From contig JAEWFH010000005.1 of the NCBI GenBank assembly GCA_023388955.1, forward strand, positions 1 through 6,100: a stretch of 6,100 nt of DNA, read 5' to 3'. The notes beneath the pieces were generated by a model, which was given only the letters and a program-made list of their open reading frames with translations, was not told where the DNA came from and did no database searches. Of the stretch, positions 1 through 5,677 are shown piece after piece (position 1 is the stretch's first letter; each line of letters opens with the position of its first letter). The translations under genes were made by a program, and so were the position numbers. This DNA comes from Pseudomonadota bacterium (lineage in GTDB: Bacteria > Pseudomonadota > Gammaproteobacteria > Xanthomonadales > Xanthomonadaceae).

Positions 1-328
1 GTACCTGGCGCGCTGGGGGCACCCGGTGCCGCAACGCAACCTGGAGCGCGACTGGAGCCGCACCCATGTCGAGGATCCGGAGCTGCTGCCGGTCTTCGAG
101 GCGATCTACCGGGACACCGGCCACCACTGGCGCGAGTACGCGCTGGCCGAGGACCTGGTCGACCTGGAGAGCCAGTTCCAGCTGTGGCGCTTCCGCCACA
201 TGCGCACGGTGATGCGGATCATCGGCTTCAAGCCGGGCACCGGCGGCTCGTCGGGGGTGGGGTTCCTGCGCCGGGCGCTGGAGCTGAGCTTCTTCCCGGA
301 GCTGTTCGCGGTGCGCACCCGGATCTAG
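1..328 (+). CDS. kynA: Tryptophan 2,3-dioxygenase, C-terminal part (5' end outside window)
   Basis: This is the 3' end of the heme enzyme that inserts O2 into the indole ring of L-tryptophan to give N-formylkynurenine, the first step of the kynurenine pathway in the cytoplasm. The first full codon is at base 2, and about 108 residues are visible before the TAG at 326-328. The stretch WRFRHMRTV carries the proximal heme-ligand histidine (codon 197-199). It is followed by IIGFKPGTGGSSGVGFL, the substrate-loop motif. The threonine of GTGG (codon 239-241) lies 14 residues after the histidine, the same spacing as His240 and Thr254 recalled for the X. campestris enzyme. The end, FFPELFAVRTRI, is a typical family C-terminus. 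The GTG at base 26 is internal, not a start. The gene lies 71 bases upstream of the AbgT gene on the same strand. Distal-pocket residues cannot be checked because they lie upstream of the window. Confidence 0.95.
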   Translation, partial: YLARWGHPVPQRNLERDWSRTHVEDPELLPVFEAIYRDTGHHWREYALAEDLVDLESQFQLWRFRHMRTVMRIIGFKPGTGGSSGVGFLRRALELSFFPELFAVRTRI

Positions 329-333
329 CGACG

Positions 334-362
334 TTCAGCGCGCGTGAGGCGGCTGTTAGGAT
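334..362 (+). promoter_or_regulatory. Candidate sigma70-type promoter for the AbgT gene
   Basis: TTCAGC (334-339) and TAGGAT (357-362) are separated by 17 bases in the short gap after kynA. They match the sigma70 consensus at 3/6 and 4/6 positions. Transcription would begin near base 369, giving a leader of about 30 bases before the ATG at 400. The match is modest, and read-through from kynA is an equally good explanation for expression. Confidence 0.3.
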
Positions 363-379
363 GCGGTGAATCCGCATTC
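359..379 (+). other. Short inverted repeat in the AbgT leader
   Basis: GGATGCGG (359-366) can pair with CCGCATTC (372-379) across a 5-base loop, with one G-T pair. No T-run follows, so it is not an intrinsic terminator. It lies just upstream of the AGGAG ribosome-binding site (390-394) and overlaps the candidate -10 element. It could be an operator or a leader hairpin, or it could be chance. Confidence 0.25.
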
Positions 380-399
380 GCTTGCCTCCAGGAGCCGGC

Positions 400-1977
400 A
401 TGAACCAGGTCCCCCAAGCCGCGCCACGGCGCAACCTCGTCACGCGCTTCCTCGATGGCGTGGAACGGGTCGGCAACAAACTGCCCGATCCGGCTGTGCT
501 GTTCCTGCTGCTGATGCTGGCCACGTGGGCGGTCTCGGCCCTGATGTCGGGGATGAGCTTCAGCGAGATCGATCCGCGCAGCGGCGAGCCGGTGACGATC
601 AACAACCTGCTCTCGGGGGCGAGCCTGACGGCGTTCATGGCGACCCTGGTCTCCACCTTCGTCAACTTCGCGCCGCTCGGCGTGGTGCTGGTGGCGATGC
701 TGGGCCTGGGCGTGGCCGAGCACACCGGCTTCATCAACGCGCTGCTGCGCGCGATCCTGGCAGTCACGCCGAAGATGCTGCTGACGCCCGCGCTGATCGC
801 CGTCGGCATCCTGAGCCACATCGCGGTCGACGCCGGCTACGTGCTGGTGATCCCGCTGGGCGCGGTGATCTTCTACGCGGCGGGGCGGCACCCGCTGGCG
901 GGCATCGCCGCCGCATTCGCCGGCGTGTCGGGCGGGTTCTCGGCGACGTTCTTCATTCCCTCCAGCCTGGATCCGATGCTGGCCGCGCTGACCCAGGAGG
1001 CCGCGCGCATCGTGGCCCCGGCCGCGGAGATCAGCCCGCTCAACAACTTCTACTTCACCAGCGCCTCCACCGTGCTGGTGGTCCTGGTCGGCTGGTACCT
1101 GACCGACCGGGTGATCGAGCCGCGGCTGAAGTCCACGCCGGTGGACGGGGACGCCAGCGACATGCCGACCATGGAGCCGCTGGAACCGAACGAGAAGCGC
1201 GGGCTGGTCGCCGCCGTCGCGGCCATGGGCATCGCGCTGGTGCTGTTCGTGCTGACCCTGCTGCCGGAAGGCACCCCGTGGGCGGCCGACCCGGCCACTC
1301 TGGCCCCGGGCACCCAGCCGCTGCTGGCGTTCACCGCGCCGCTGATGCAGTCGATCGTGGCGCTGATCTTCCTGTTCTTCCTGATCCCCGGCGTGGTGTA
1401 CGGCTACGTCGCCGGCACCGCCCGGAGCCACCGCGACATCATCGGCGGGATGAGCAAGGCGATGAGCGGCATGGGCTACTACATCGTCATGGCGTTCTTC
1501 GCGGCGCAGTTCATCTATGCCTTCAGCCAGTCGAACCTGGGCGTGCTGATCGCCATCAAGGGCGCCAACGCGCTGCAGTCCATGGGCCTGCACATGTCGC
1601 TGACCCTGGTCGGCATCGTGCTGCTGTCGGGCCTGGTGAACCTGCTGATCGGCTCGGCCTCGGCCAAGTGGGCGCTGATCGGCGCGATCATGGTCCCGAT
1701 GCTGATGCAGCTGGGGATCTCGCCGGACCTGACCCAGGCCGCGTACCGGGTAGGCGACTCCAGCACCAACATCATCACCCCGCTGCTGCCGTACTTCCCG
1801 CTGATCGTGGTGTTCTGCCAGAAGTATGTGAAGTCCGCGGGCGTCGGGACGCTGCTGGCGCTGATGCTGCCGTTCTCGGTCACCCTGCTGGTGGTGTGGA
1901 CCGCGTTCCTGGTGGGCTTCTGGGCGCTGGGCATTCCGCTGGGCGTCGGCTCGTCCTATGCGTGGCCTGCCGGTTGA
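400..1977 (+). CDS. AbgT-family transporter (p-aminobenzoyl-glutamate / antimetabolite transporter family)
   Basis: This is a 525-residue inner-membrane protein of the AbgT family. E. coli AbgT imports p-aminobenzoyl-glutamate; Neisseria MtrF and Alcanivorax YdaH are reported to export sulfonamide antimetabolites and p-aminobenzoate. Family marks are LPDPAVLF before the first membrane segment, DAGYVLVIPL (D144), NNFYF (from N215) followed by GWYLTDRVIEPRL, the hairpin motif GSASAKWALI (418-427, W424), MVPMLM (P433), and YRVGDSSTNIITPLLPYFPL (449-468, with R450 and D453). These correspond to the functionally important Ser/Trp/Pro/Arg/Asp positions described for MtrF and YdaH, although I did not align them. 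Many hydrophobic segments run throughout, and the length is usual for the family. The ATG at 400 is chosen because AGGAG lies at 390-394, 5 bases upstream; an in-frame TTG at 382 has no such support. The gene follows kynA by 71 bases and precedes the peptide transporter by 141 bases. Family assignment is firm, but substrate and direction cannot be read from sequence. Confidence 0.93.
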   Translation: MNQVPQAAPRRNLVTRFLDGVERVGNKLPDPAVLFLLLMLATWAVSALMSGMSFSEIDPRSGEPVTINNLLSGASLTAFMATLVSTFVNFAPLGVVLVAMLGLGVAEHTGFINALLRAILAVTPKMLLTPALIAVGILSHIAVDAGYVLVIPLGAVIFYAAGRHPLAGIAAAFAGVSGGFSATFFIPSSLDPMLAALTQEAARIVAPAAEISPLNNFYFTSASTVLVVLVGWYLTDRVIEPRLKSTPVDGDASDMPTMEPLEPNEKRGLVAAVAAMGIALVLFVLTLLPEGTPWAADPATLAPGTQPLLAFTAPLMQSIVALIFLFFLIPGVVYGYVAGTARSHRDIIGGMSKAMSGMGYYIVMAFFAAQFIYAFSQSNLGVLIAIKGANALQSMGLHMSLTLVGIVLLSGLVNLLIGSASAKWALIGAIMVPMLMQLGISPDLTQAAYRVGDSSTNIITPLLPYFPLIVVFCQKYVKSAGVGTLLALMLPFSVTLLVVWTAFLVGFWALGIPLGVGSSYAWPAG

Positions 1978-2024
1978 GGATGATGAACAGGGCCCGGGCG
2001 CGCCAGCCGGCCTGAGTTGCGGTA

Positions 2025-2033
2025 AGTTTCACC
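2025..2033 (+). promoter_or_regulatory. Possible MarR half-operator upstream of the peptide transporter
   Basis: AGTTTCACC here is identical, base for base, to one arm plus spacer of the inverted repeat between marR and hppD (read on the minus strand at 4343-4351). It lies about 85-95 bases before the GTG start of the peptide transporter. The second arm is not present, so at most this is a half-site. A 9-base match in a window of this size is suggestive but can arise by chance. Confidence 0.2.
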
Positions 2034-2036
2034 GTC

Positions 2037-2056
2037 GCCCGGGCACAGGTCCGGGC
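2037..2056 (+). other. GC-rich hairpin between the two transporter genes
   Basis: GCCCGG (2037-2042) and CCGGGC (2051-2056) form a 6-bp stem with an 8-base loop in the 141-base gap 1978-2118. No T-run follows, so it is not a convincing intrinsic terminator. It could slow transcription or act with Rho. GCCCGGGC also occurs at 1992-1999, so alternative pairing is possible. I see no convincing sigma70 promoter in this gap. Confidence 0.3.
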
Positions 2057-2118
2057 TGACAAAGAGCAGGCGGCGACTGGCCGGCTGCCGATTCACCATC
2101 GGGGGAGTACTCAAGCCA

Positions 2119-3714
2119 GTGGCCACCAATCCATACGCAGCCGAGGAGCAGAAGACGATCCTCGGCCACCCGCGCGGGCTGTTCGTCCTGTTCTTCGCCG
2201 AGATGTGGGAGCGCTTCTCCTACTACGGCATGCGGGCGATCCTCATCTTCTACCTCGTCCAGCACTGGATGTTCAGTGACTCCGAGGGGTCGATCATCTA
2301 TGGCGCCTACACCTCGCTGGTGTACATCGCCCCGGTTATCGGCGGCTACCTGGCCGATCGGTACCTGGGCCAGCGCAAGGCGGTGCTGTTCGGCGCGGTA
2401 TTGCTGACCATCGGCCACTTCCTGATGGCGTTCGAAGGCGACGGCGGCCAGGACGCGCCGGAGCTCACCATCTTCTGGATGGCGCTGTCGTTCATCATCG
2501 TCGGCTCGGGCTTCCTGAAGGCCAACATCTCGGTGATGGTCGGCCAGCTGTACCCGCGCACCGACATCCGGCGCGACCCGGCGTACACGATCTTCTACAT
2601 GGGCATCAACCTGGGCGCGGCGCTGGGCTCCATCCTCGCCGGCTGGCTGGGCCAGACCTACGGCTGGGCCTACGGCTTCGGCGCGGCGGGCCTGGGCATG
2701 CTGCTCGGCCTGATCGTGTTCGTGTTCGGCAAGCCGCTGCTGATGGGCCGCGGCGAGCCGCGTGACCCCGCCGTGCTCAAGCGCAGGGTCGTCGGCCTGC
2801 CGTTCGAGTGGATGCTGTACGTGCTGTCGCTGGCGGCGGTGGTGCTGGTGTGGTGGATGATCCAGCACCAGGCGCTGATCGGCGGCCTCCTCGGCCTGGG
2901 CGGCATCCTGCTGATCGCCTACGTCATCTGGGTATCGTTCCGGAAGCTGACGCGCGAGGAGCGCCACCGGATCTACGCCGCGATGTACCTGATCATCGGC
3001 TCGATCCTGTTCTGGGCGCTGTTCGAGCAGGCCGGTTCGTCGCTGAACCTGTTCACGGACCGCTCGGTGGACCGGCACATCTTCGGCTGGGAAGTCCCCG
3101 CCTCGATGTTCCAGTCTCTCAACGCGATCTACATCGTCATGCTGGCGCCGGTGTTCGCGATGCTGTGGCTGTTCCTGGGCCGCCGCGGGCTGGAGCCTTC
3201 GGCTCCCGCCAAGTTCGGCCTGGGCGTGATCCAGCTGGGCCTCGGCTTCCTGGTGCTGGTGGCCGGAGCGACCGCGGCGATGGGCAGCGGCTCCCTGACG
3301 CCGCTGGTGTTCATCTTCCTGATCTACCTGCTGCACACGATGGGCGAGCTGTGCCTGTCGCCCGTGGGCCTGTCGGCGATGAACCGCCTGGCGCCGGCCC
3401 ACATGGCCAGCCTGATCATGGGCGCGTGGTTCTTCGCCTCCGCCACCGGCAACTTCGCCGCGGGCCTGATCTCCGCGGCCACCGGCGCCGGCAGCGGCGA
3501 CGGTACCGCCCCCGAGCAGGCGATCTCGGTCTACTCCAACGTGGGCTGGCTGGCGATCGGCGTCGGCGTGGTGATGGTGCTGATCTCGCCACTGATCAAG
3601 AAGATGATGCACCTCGATACGCTGAAGGACACCGAGGACGCCGAACTGGCGGGGCAGGCGGAGCTTGCCGAGCCGGCCTCGGCGGGCGTGCACATCAAGC
3701 GCGAGCAGCGCTGA
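2119..3714 (+). CDS. POT/PTR2-family proton-coupled di-/tripeptide transporter
   Basis: This is a 531-residue inner-membrane major-facilitator protein that imports di- and tripeptides with protons. The first membrane helix has the ExxER motif (E28, E31, R32) in AEMWERFSYYG. Helix 2 has GGYLADRYLGQRKA. K134 lies in FLKANIS, matching the conserved helix-4 lysine. The PTR2 signature FYMGINLGA is at residues 159-167, FEQAGSSLNLFTDR follows in the second half, and E410 lies in MGELCLSPVGLSAMN, the conserved helix-10 motif. All charged residues used for proton coupling and peptide binding in PepT proteins appear intact. The length fits the bacterial 14-helix form, with a charged tail after about residue 498. 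The start is GTG. GGGGGAG at 2101-2107 is a good ribosome-binding site but lies 11 bases away, and no in-frame ATG lies nearer it. A bidirectional terminator follows the stop. In this setting it probably feeds the neighbouring tyrosine and tryptophan catabolic enzymes. Confidence 0.95.
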   Translation: MATNPYAAEEQKTILGHPRGLFVLFFAEMWERFSYYGMRAILIFYLVQHWMFSDSEGSIIYGAYTSLVYIAPVIGGYLADRYLGQRKAVLFGAVLLTIGHFLMAFEGDGGQDAPELTIFWMALSFIIVGSGFLKANISVMVGQLYPRTDIRRDPAYTIFYMGINLGAALGSILAGWLGQTYGWAYGFGAAGLGMLLGLIVFVFGKPLLMGRGEPRDPAVLKRRVVGLPFEWMLYVLSLAAVVLVWWMIQHQALIGGLLGLGGILLIAYVIWVSFRKLTREERHRIYAAMYLIIGSILFWALFEQAGSSLNLFTDRSVDRHIFGWEVPASMFQSLNAIYIVMLAPVFAMLWLFLGRRGLEPSAPAKFGLGVIQLGLGFLVLVAGATAAMGSGSLTPLVFIFLIYLLHTMGELCLSPVGLSAMNRLAPAHMASLIMGAWFFASATGNFAAGLISAATGAGSGDGTAPEQAISVYSNVGWLAIGVGVVMVLISPLIKKMMHLDTLKDTEDAELAGQAELAEPASAGVHIKREQR

Positions 3715-3734
3715 CCCTGCTGGCGGATTCACTG

Positions 3735-3767
3735 GAAAACGGCGGCCCCGGGGCCGCCGTTTTCCTT
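3735..3767. terminator. Bidirectional intrinsic terminator between convergent genes
   Basis: Bases 3735-3749 and 3750-3764 are perfect reverse complements (15 + 15 bases, core GGCGGCCCC/GGGGCCGCC). The outer arms are AAAA and TTTT. On the + strand the stem ends in TTTTCCTTT; on the - strand it ends in TTTTCC. It begins 21 bases after the peptide-transporter stop and lies about 45 bases beyond the end of the convergent marR gene, so it can end both transcripts. The true loop is probably the central CCGG. Confidence 0.9.
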
Positions 3768-3808
3768 TGTGCGGGGGCTATGCCCGTGGTTGCGGCTGGC
3801 ACCGGCCC

Positions 3809-4318
3809 CTATCGGGCAGGACCGGGACCGGGTTCCCAGGCTTCGATGTCGAGGGAATCCAGCCGGTCGAGCTGGCGGAACAGCGCTTCGCGCTCCCGCG
3901 GCGCCAGGTGGCCGAACAGGCGCTGCTCGAACTCGAGTGCGAGCGGGGCGACCTCGGCATAGATCTCCTGCCCGGCGCCCGTGAGGTGCAGCACCGAGCG
4001 CCGGCGATCCTCCGGGTCCATCCCCCGCTCGACCCGCCCGGCCTCCACCAGCCGCGCCACCGCCCGGCTCACGGCCACCTTGTCCATCGCAGTGCGCTGG
4101 GCCACCTCGCCCGCGGACAGGCCCGGATGCAGGCCGAGCACGGCCATCACGCGCCACTCGGTGATGCCGAGGTCCAGGCGCTCGGCATAAATCCGTGCGA
4201 TCGCGGTGCTCAGCCGGTTGGACAGCACCGAGAGCCGGTAGGGCAGGAAGTGGTCCAGGTCCAGCTTCGTGCCGGCCCTTACCGGGTGTTCCGGACCCGG
4301 CGCGTCTGCAACGGCCAT
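3809..4318 (-). CDS. MarR-family transcriptional regulator, divergent from hppD
   Basis: This is a 169-residue cytoplasmic DNA-binding protein of the MarR family. Helical N- and C-terminal parts (about 22-48 and 115-157) would form the dimer interface. The winged helix-turn-helix runs from about residue 52 (ITEWRVMAVL), through LSAGEVAQRTAMDKVAVSRAV with its recognition helix near 79-92, to the wing GMDPEDRRRSVLHLT (99-113), which has the family's D-x-R-R-type residues. The start is placed at 4318 because its ATG is preceded by AAGGGGG at good spacing. An in-frame ATG at 4333 lacks a ribosome-binding site, falls inside the operator, and would leave only about 9 bases of leader from the predicted promoter. 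It is divergent from hppD and shares a control region holding an inverted repeat, so it probably represses hppD-hmgA and itself and responds to an aromatic ligand. The ligand cannot be read from sequence. It is also convergent with the peptide transporter. The proline/glycine-rich tail has no assigned role. Confidence 0.92.
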   Translation of the reverse strand: MAVADAPGPEHPVRAGTKLDLDHFLPYRLSVLSNRLSTAIARIYAERLDLGITEWRVMAVLGLHPGLSAGEVAQRTAMDKVAVSRAVARLVEAGRVERGMDPEDRRRSVLHLTGAGQEIYAEVAPLALEFEQRLFGHLAPREREALFRQLDRLDSLDIEAWEPGPGPAR

Positions 4319-4327
4319 GCGGCCCCC

Positions 4328-4356
4328 TTGCATATGGTTTCAGGTGAAACTATAAA
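4328..4356 (+). promoter_or_regulatory. Predicted sigma70 promoter of hppD
   Basis: TTGCAT (4328-4333) and TATAAA (4351-4356) are separated by exactly 17 bases. The -10 matches consensus at 5/6 positions and the -35 at 3/6. Transcription would begin near 4363, giving a leader of about 58 bases to the hppD ATG. The spacer is filled almost entirely by the inverted repeat at 4333-4354, the layout expected for repression by blocking RNA polymerase. Confidence 0.6.
4333..4354. promoter_or_regulatory. 22-base inverted repeat, probable MarR operator
   Basis: TATGGTTTCA (4333-4342), GG, TGAAACTATA (4345-4354) form two 10-base arms that pair with a single mismatch (G4336 against A4351 by symmetry). 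Size, 2-base spacer and AT-rich arms fit a site for a MarR dimer. It lies between marR and hppD and overlaps promoter elements for both. That this MarR protein is what binds it is inferred from position. Confidence 0.7.
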
Positions 4357-4376
4357 TCGTCATCCACCCCACGCAA
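4349..4376 (-). promoter_or_regulatory. Predicted sigma70 promoter of the marR gene
   Basis: On the minus strand, TTGCGT (4376-4371) and TATAGT (4354-4349) are separated by 16 bases. The -10 matches at 5/6 positions and the -35 at 3/6. Transcription would begin near 4342, leaving about 24 bases to the ATG at 4318. This -10 overlaps the hppD -10 on the other strand and forms one end of the inverted repeat, which suggests autoregulation. Confidence 0.45.
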
Positions 4377-4420
4377 GCCGCGCGGCCCGCGCAGGCATGC
4401 ACGAACACCAGGAGTACGCC

Positions 4421-5506
4421 ATGAGCGCCCAGCCCAACCTCGGCATGGAAGTCACTACTTTCGAGAACCCGATGGGAATCAACGGGTTCGAGTTCGTCGA
4501 GTTCGCCGCGCCGCAGGGCGAGGGCCCGCGCATGCGCGAGTACCTGGAGAAGCTCGGCTTCACCGCGATCGCGAAGCACCGCGCACGTGCGATCACTCTG
4601 TTCCGCCAGGGCACCATCAACTTCCTGCTCAACGAGGAGCCGGGTTCGTTCGGGGCCGACTTCGCCGCCGAGCACGGCCCGTCCGCGTGCGGCTTCGCGA
4701 TCCGGTTCAAGAAGAAGCCGGCCGAGGTGCTCGAGCACGTGCTGGCCAACGGCGGCGAGAAGGCCGACCACAAGGTCGAGACCGGCGCGGTGGACTTCCC
4801 GGCCATCAAGGGCATCGGCGACTGCATGCTGTACCTCATCGACGACAGCAGCGACAACGTCTACGCCGACTACGAGCCGCTGCCGGGCGTGGACCAGCAC
4901 CCCAAGGGCTTCGGGCTGACGTTCATCGACCACCTCACCCACAACCTGTTCCTGGGCAACATGCAGAAGTGGTCGGACTACTACGAGAAGCTGTTCAACT
5001 TCCGAGAGATCCGCTACTTCGACATCAAGGGCAGCAAGACCGGCCTGCTGTCGAAGGCGATGACCGCCCCCGACGGCGTGGTCCGCATCCCGCTCAACGA
5101 GTCGTCCGATGAGAAGAGCCAGATCAACGAGTACCTGCGCGACTACAAGGGCGAGGGCATCCAGCACATCGCGCTGTTCACCGATGACATCTACGAGTCC
5201 ATCGAGAAGATGCGCGAGGCCGGCATCGAGTTCCTCGACACCCCGGATACCTACTTCGACGTGATCGACCAGCGCGTGCCCAACCATGGCGAGGACGTCG
5301 AGCGCCTGCGCCGCAACGCGATCCTGATCGACGCCGACATGGAGACCAAGAAGCGCCTGCTGCTGCAGATCTTCGGCCAGAACGCATTCGGCCCGATCTT
5401 CTTCGAGATCATCCAGCGCAAGGGCAACGAGGGCTTCGGCGAGGGCAACTTCCAGGCCCTGTTCGAGAGCATCGAGCGCGACCAGATGAAGCGCGGCGTG
5501 CTGTAA
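4421..5506 (+). CDS. hppD: 4-hydroxyphenylpyruvate dioxygenase
   Basis: This is a 361-residue cytoplasmic Fe(II) enzyme that converts 4-hydroxyphenylpyruvate and O2 to homogentisate and CO2, the second step of tyrosine breakdown. It has two vicinal-oxygen-chelate domains: an N-terminal one from about residue 20 (GINGFEFVEFAAP) to 150, and a catalytic one from about 165 to 335. The iron ligands are visible: H171 in IDHLTHN, H249 in GIQHIAL, and E329 in FFEIIQRKG. Active-site residues known from plant and Pseudomonas enzymes also appear: N226 in IPLNES, Q234, Q248 and Q316 (LLLQIF). The C-terminal FQALFESIERDQMKRGVL is the usual gate helix. Length is normal. The ATG at 4421 has AGGAG at 4410-4414, 6 bases upstream. 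The frame stays open for hundreds of bases upstream, but that stretch is antisense to marR. It is probably co-transcribed with hmgA and controlled by the divergent MarR protein. Confidence 0.97.
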   Translation: MSAQPNLGMEVTTFENPMGINGFEFVEFAAPQGEGPRMREYLEKLGFTAIAKHRARAITLFRQGTINFLLNEEPGSFGADFAAEHGPSACGFAIRFKKKPAEVLEHVLANGGEKADHKVETGAVDFPAIKGIGDCMLYLIDDSSDNVYADYEPLPGVDQHPKGFGLTFIDHLTHNLFLGNMQKWSDYYEKLFNFREIRYFDIKGSKTGLLSKAMTAPDGVVRIPLNESSDEKSQINEYLRDYKGEGIQHIALFTDDIYESIEKMREAGIEFLDTPDTYFDVIDQRVPNHGEDVERLRRNAILIDADMETKKRLLLQIFGQNAFGPIFFEIIQRKGNEGFGEGNFQALFESIERDQMKRGVL

Positions 5507-5532
5507 GCGGGAAATCGTCTCCCGTCCCATGT

Positions 5533-5578
5533 CCTTCTCCCGCTTGCGGGAGAAGGTGCCCGAAGGGCGGATGAGGGG
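5533..5578 (+). repeat. Intergenic hairpin repeat, copy A (between hppD and hmgA)
   Basis: CCTTCTCCCGC (5533-5543) and GCGGGAGAAGG (5546-5556) form a perfect 11-bp stem around TT. A small GCCC-GAA-GGGC stem (5558-5568) and the tail GGATGAGGGG (5569-5578) follow. This stem-plus-tail layout resembles dispersed intergenic repeats that I recall from xanthomonad genomes. Copy B lies 39 bases downstream in the opposite orientation. It starts 26 bases after the hppD stop. It is not a classic intrinsic terminator, since no T-run follows, but it could stabilise the hppD 3' end or weaken read-through into hmgA. Confidence 0.7.
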
Positions 5579-5617
5579 CGCTTCTGGTTTTCCCGAGGCA
5601 CGTCAAAAGCAAGAGCT

Positions 5618-5654
5618 CCCCTCACCCCAACCCTCTCCCGCCAGCGGGAGAGGG
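5618..5654 (-). repeat. Intergenic hairpin repeat, copy B (inverted relative to copy A)
   Basis: CCCTCTCCCGC (5631-5641) and GCGGGAGAGGG (5644-5654) form a perfect 11-bp stem around CA. The tail, CCCCTCACC (5618-5626), precedes the stem. Read on the minus strand this is stem first, then GGTGAGGGG, matching copy A's GATGAGGGG at 8 of 9 positions. The two copies therefore face tail to tail. The stem ends 23 bases before the hmgA ATG, close to its ribosome-binding site. The rest of the 171-base gap (5507-5677) holds a weak 5-bp CGGGA/TCCCG hairpin at 5508-5524 and no promoter that I can recognise. Confidence 0.7.
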
Positions 5655-5677
5655 GGTATCAAAGCAGGTGACTCCAG

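Noticed and set aside
366..2015. 549-codon open frame on the plus strand overlapping the AbgT gene
   Set aside because: The product is Arg/Gly/Ala/Pro-rich with no domain, while the +1 frame encodes a clear AbgT protein with all family motifs.
1980..2015. Eleven-codon mini-ORF (MMNRARARQPA) just after the AbgT stop
   Set aside because: It is very short, lies in GC-rich intergenic sequence, and has no supporting conservation that I can assess. It could be a leader peptide but nothing in the sequence supports that.
2037..2056. Hairpin after the AbgT gene as an intrinsic terminator
   Set aside because: The stem is only 6 bp and no T-run follows on either strand.
2029..3732. 567-codon open frame on the minus strand opposite the peptide transporter
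   Set aside because: Its product is rich in Gln, His, Arg and Asp and has no recognisable domain. It is the complement of a GC-rich gene with strong third-position bias, so stops are rare by composition.
4319..4333. Five-codon N-terminal extension of MarR (ATG at 4333)
   Set aside because: No ribosome-binding site precedes it and it begins inside the operator. The ATG at 4318 has AAGGGGG at correct spacing.
3665..4420. Long in-frame open extension upstream of the hppD ATG
   Set aside because: The extension runs through the terminator, antisense to marR and across the promoter region. The ATG at 4421 has a good ribosome-binding site and gives the normal protein length.
4340..5530. 396-codon open frame on the minus strand opposite hppD
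   Set aside because: It is a shadow of hppD: low-complexity Leu/Val/Ala/Asp product, no ribosome-binding site, and hppD on the other strand is unambiguous.
5533..5654. Paired hairpins as a CRISPR array or an attenuator
   Set aside because: There are only two units, in opposite orientation and with different internal sequence, so this is not CRISPR. I found no leader peptide with regulatory codons and no T-run, so a classic attenuator is not supported.
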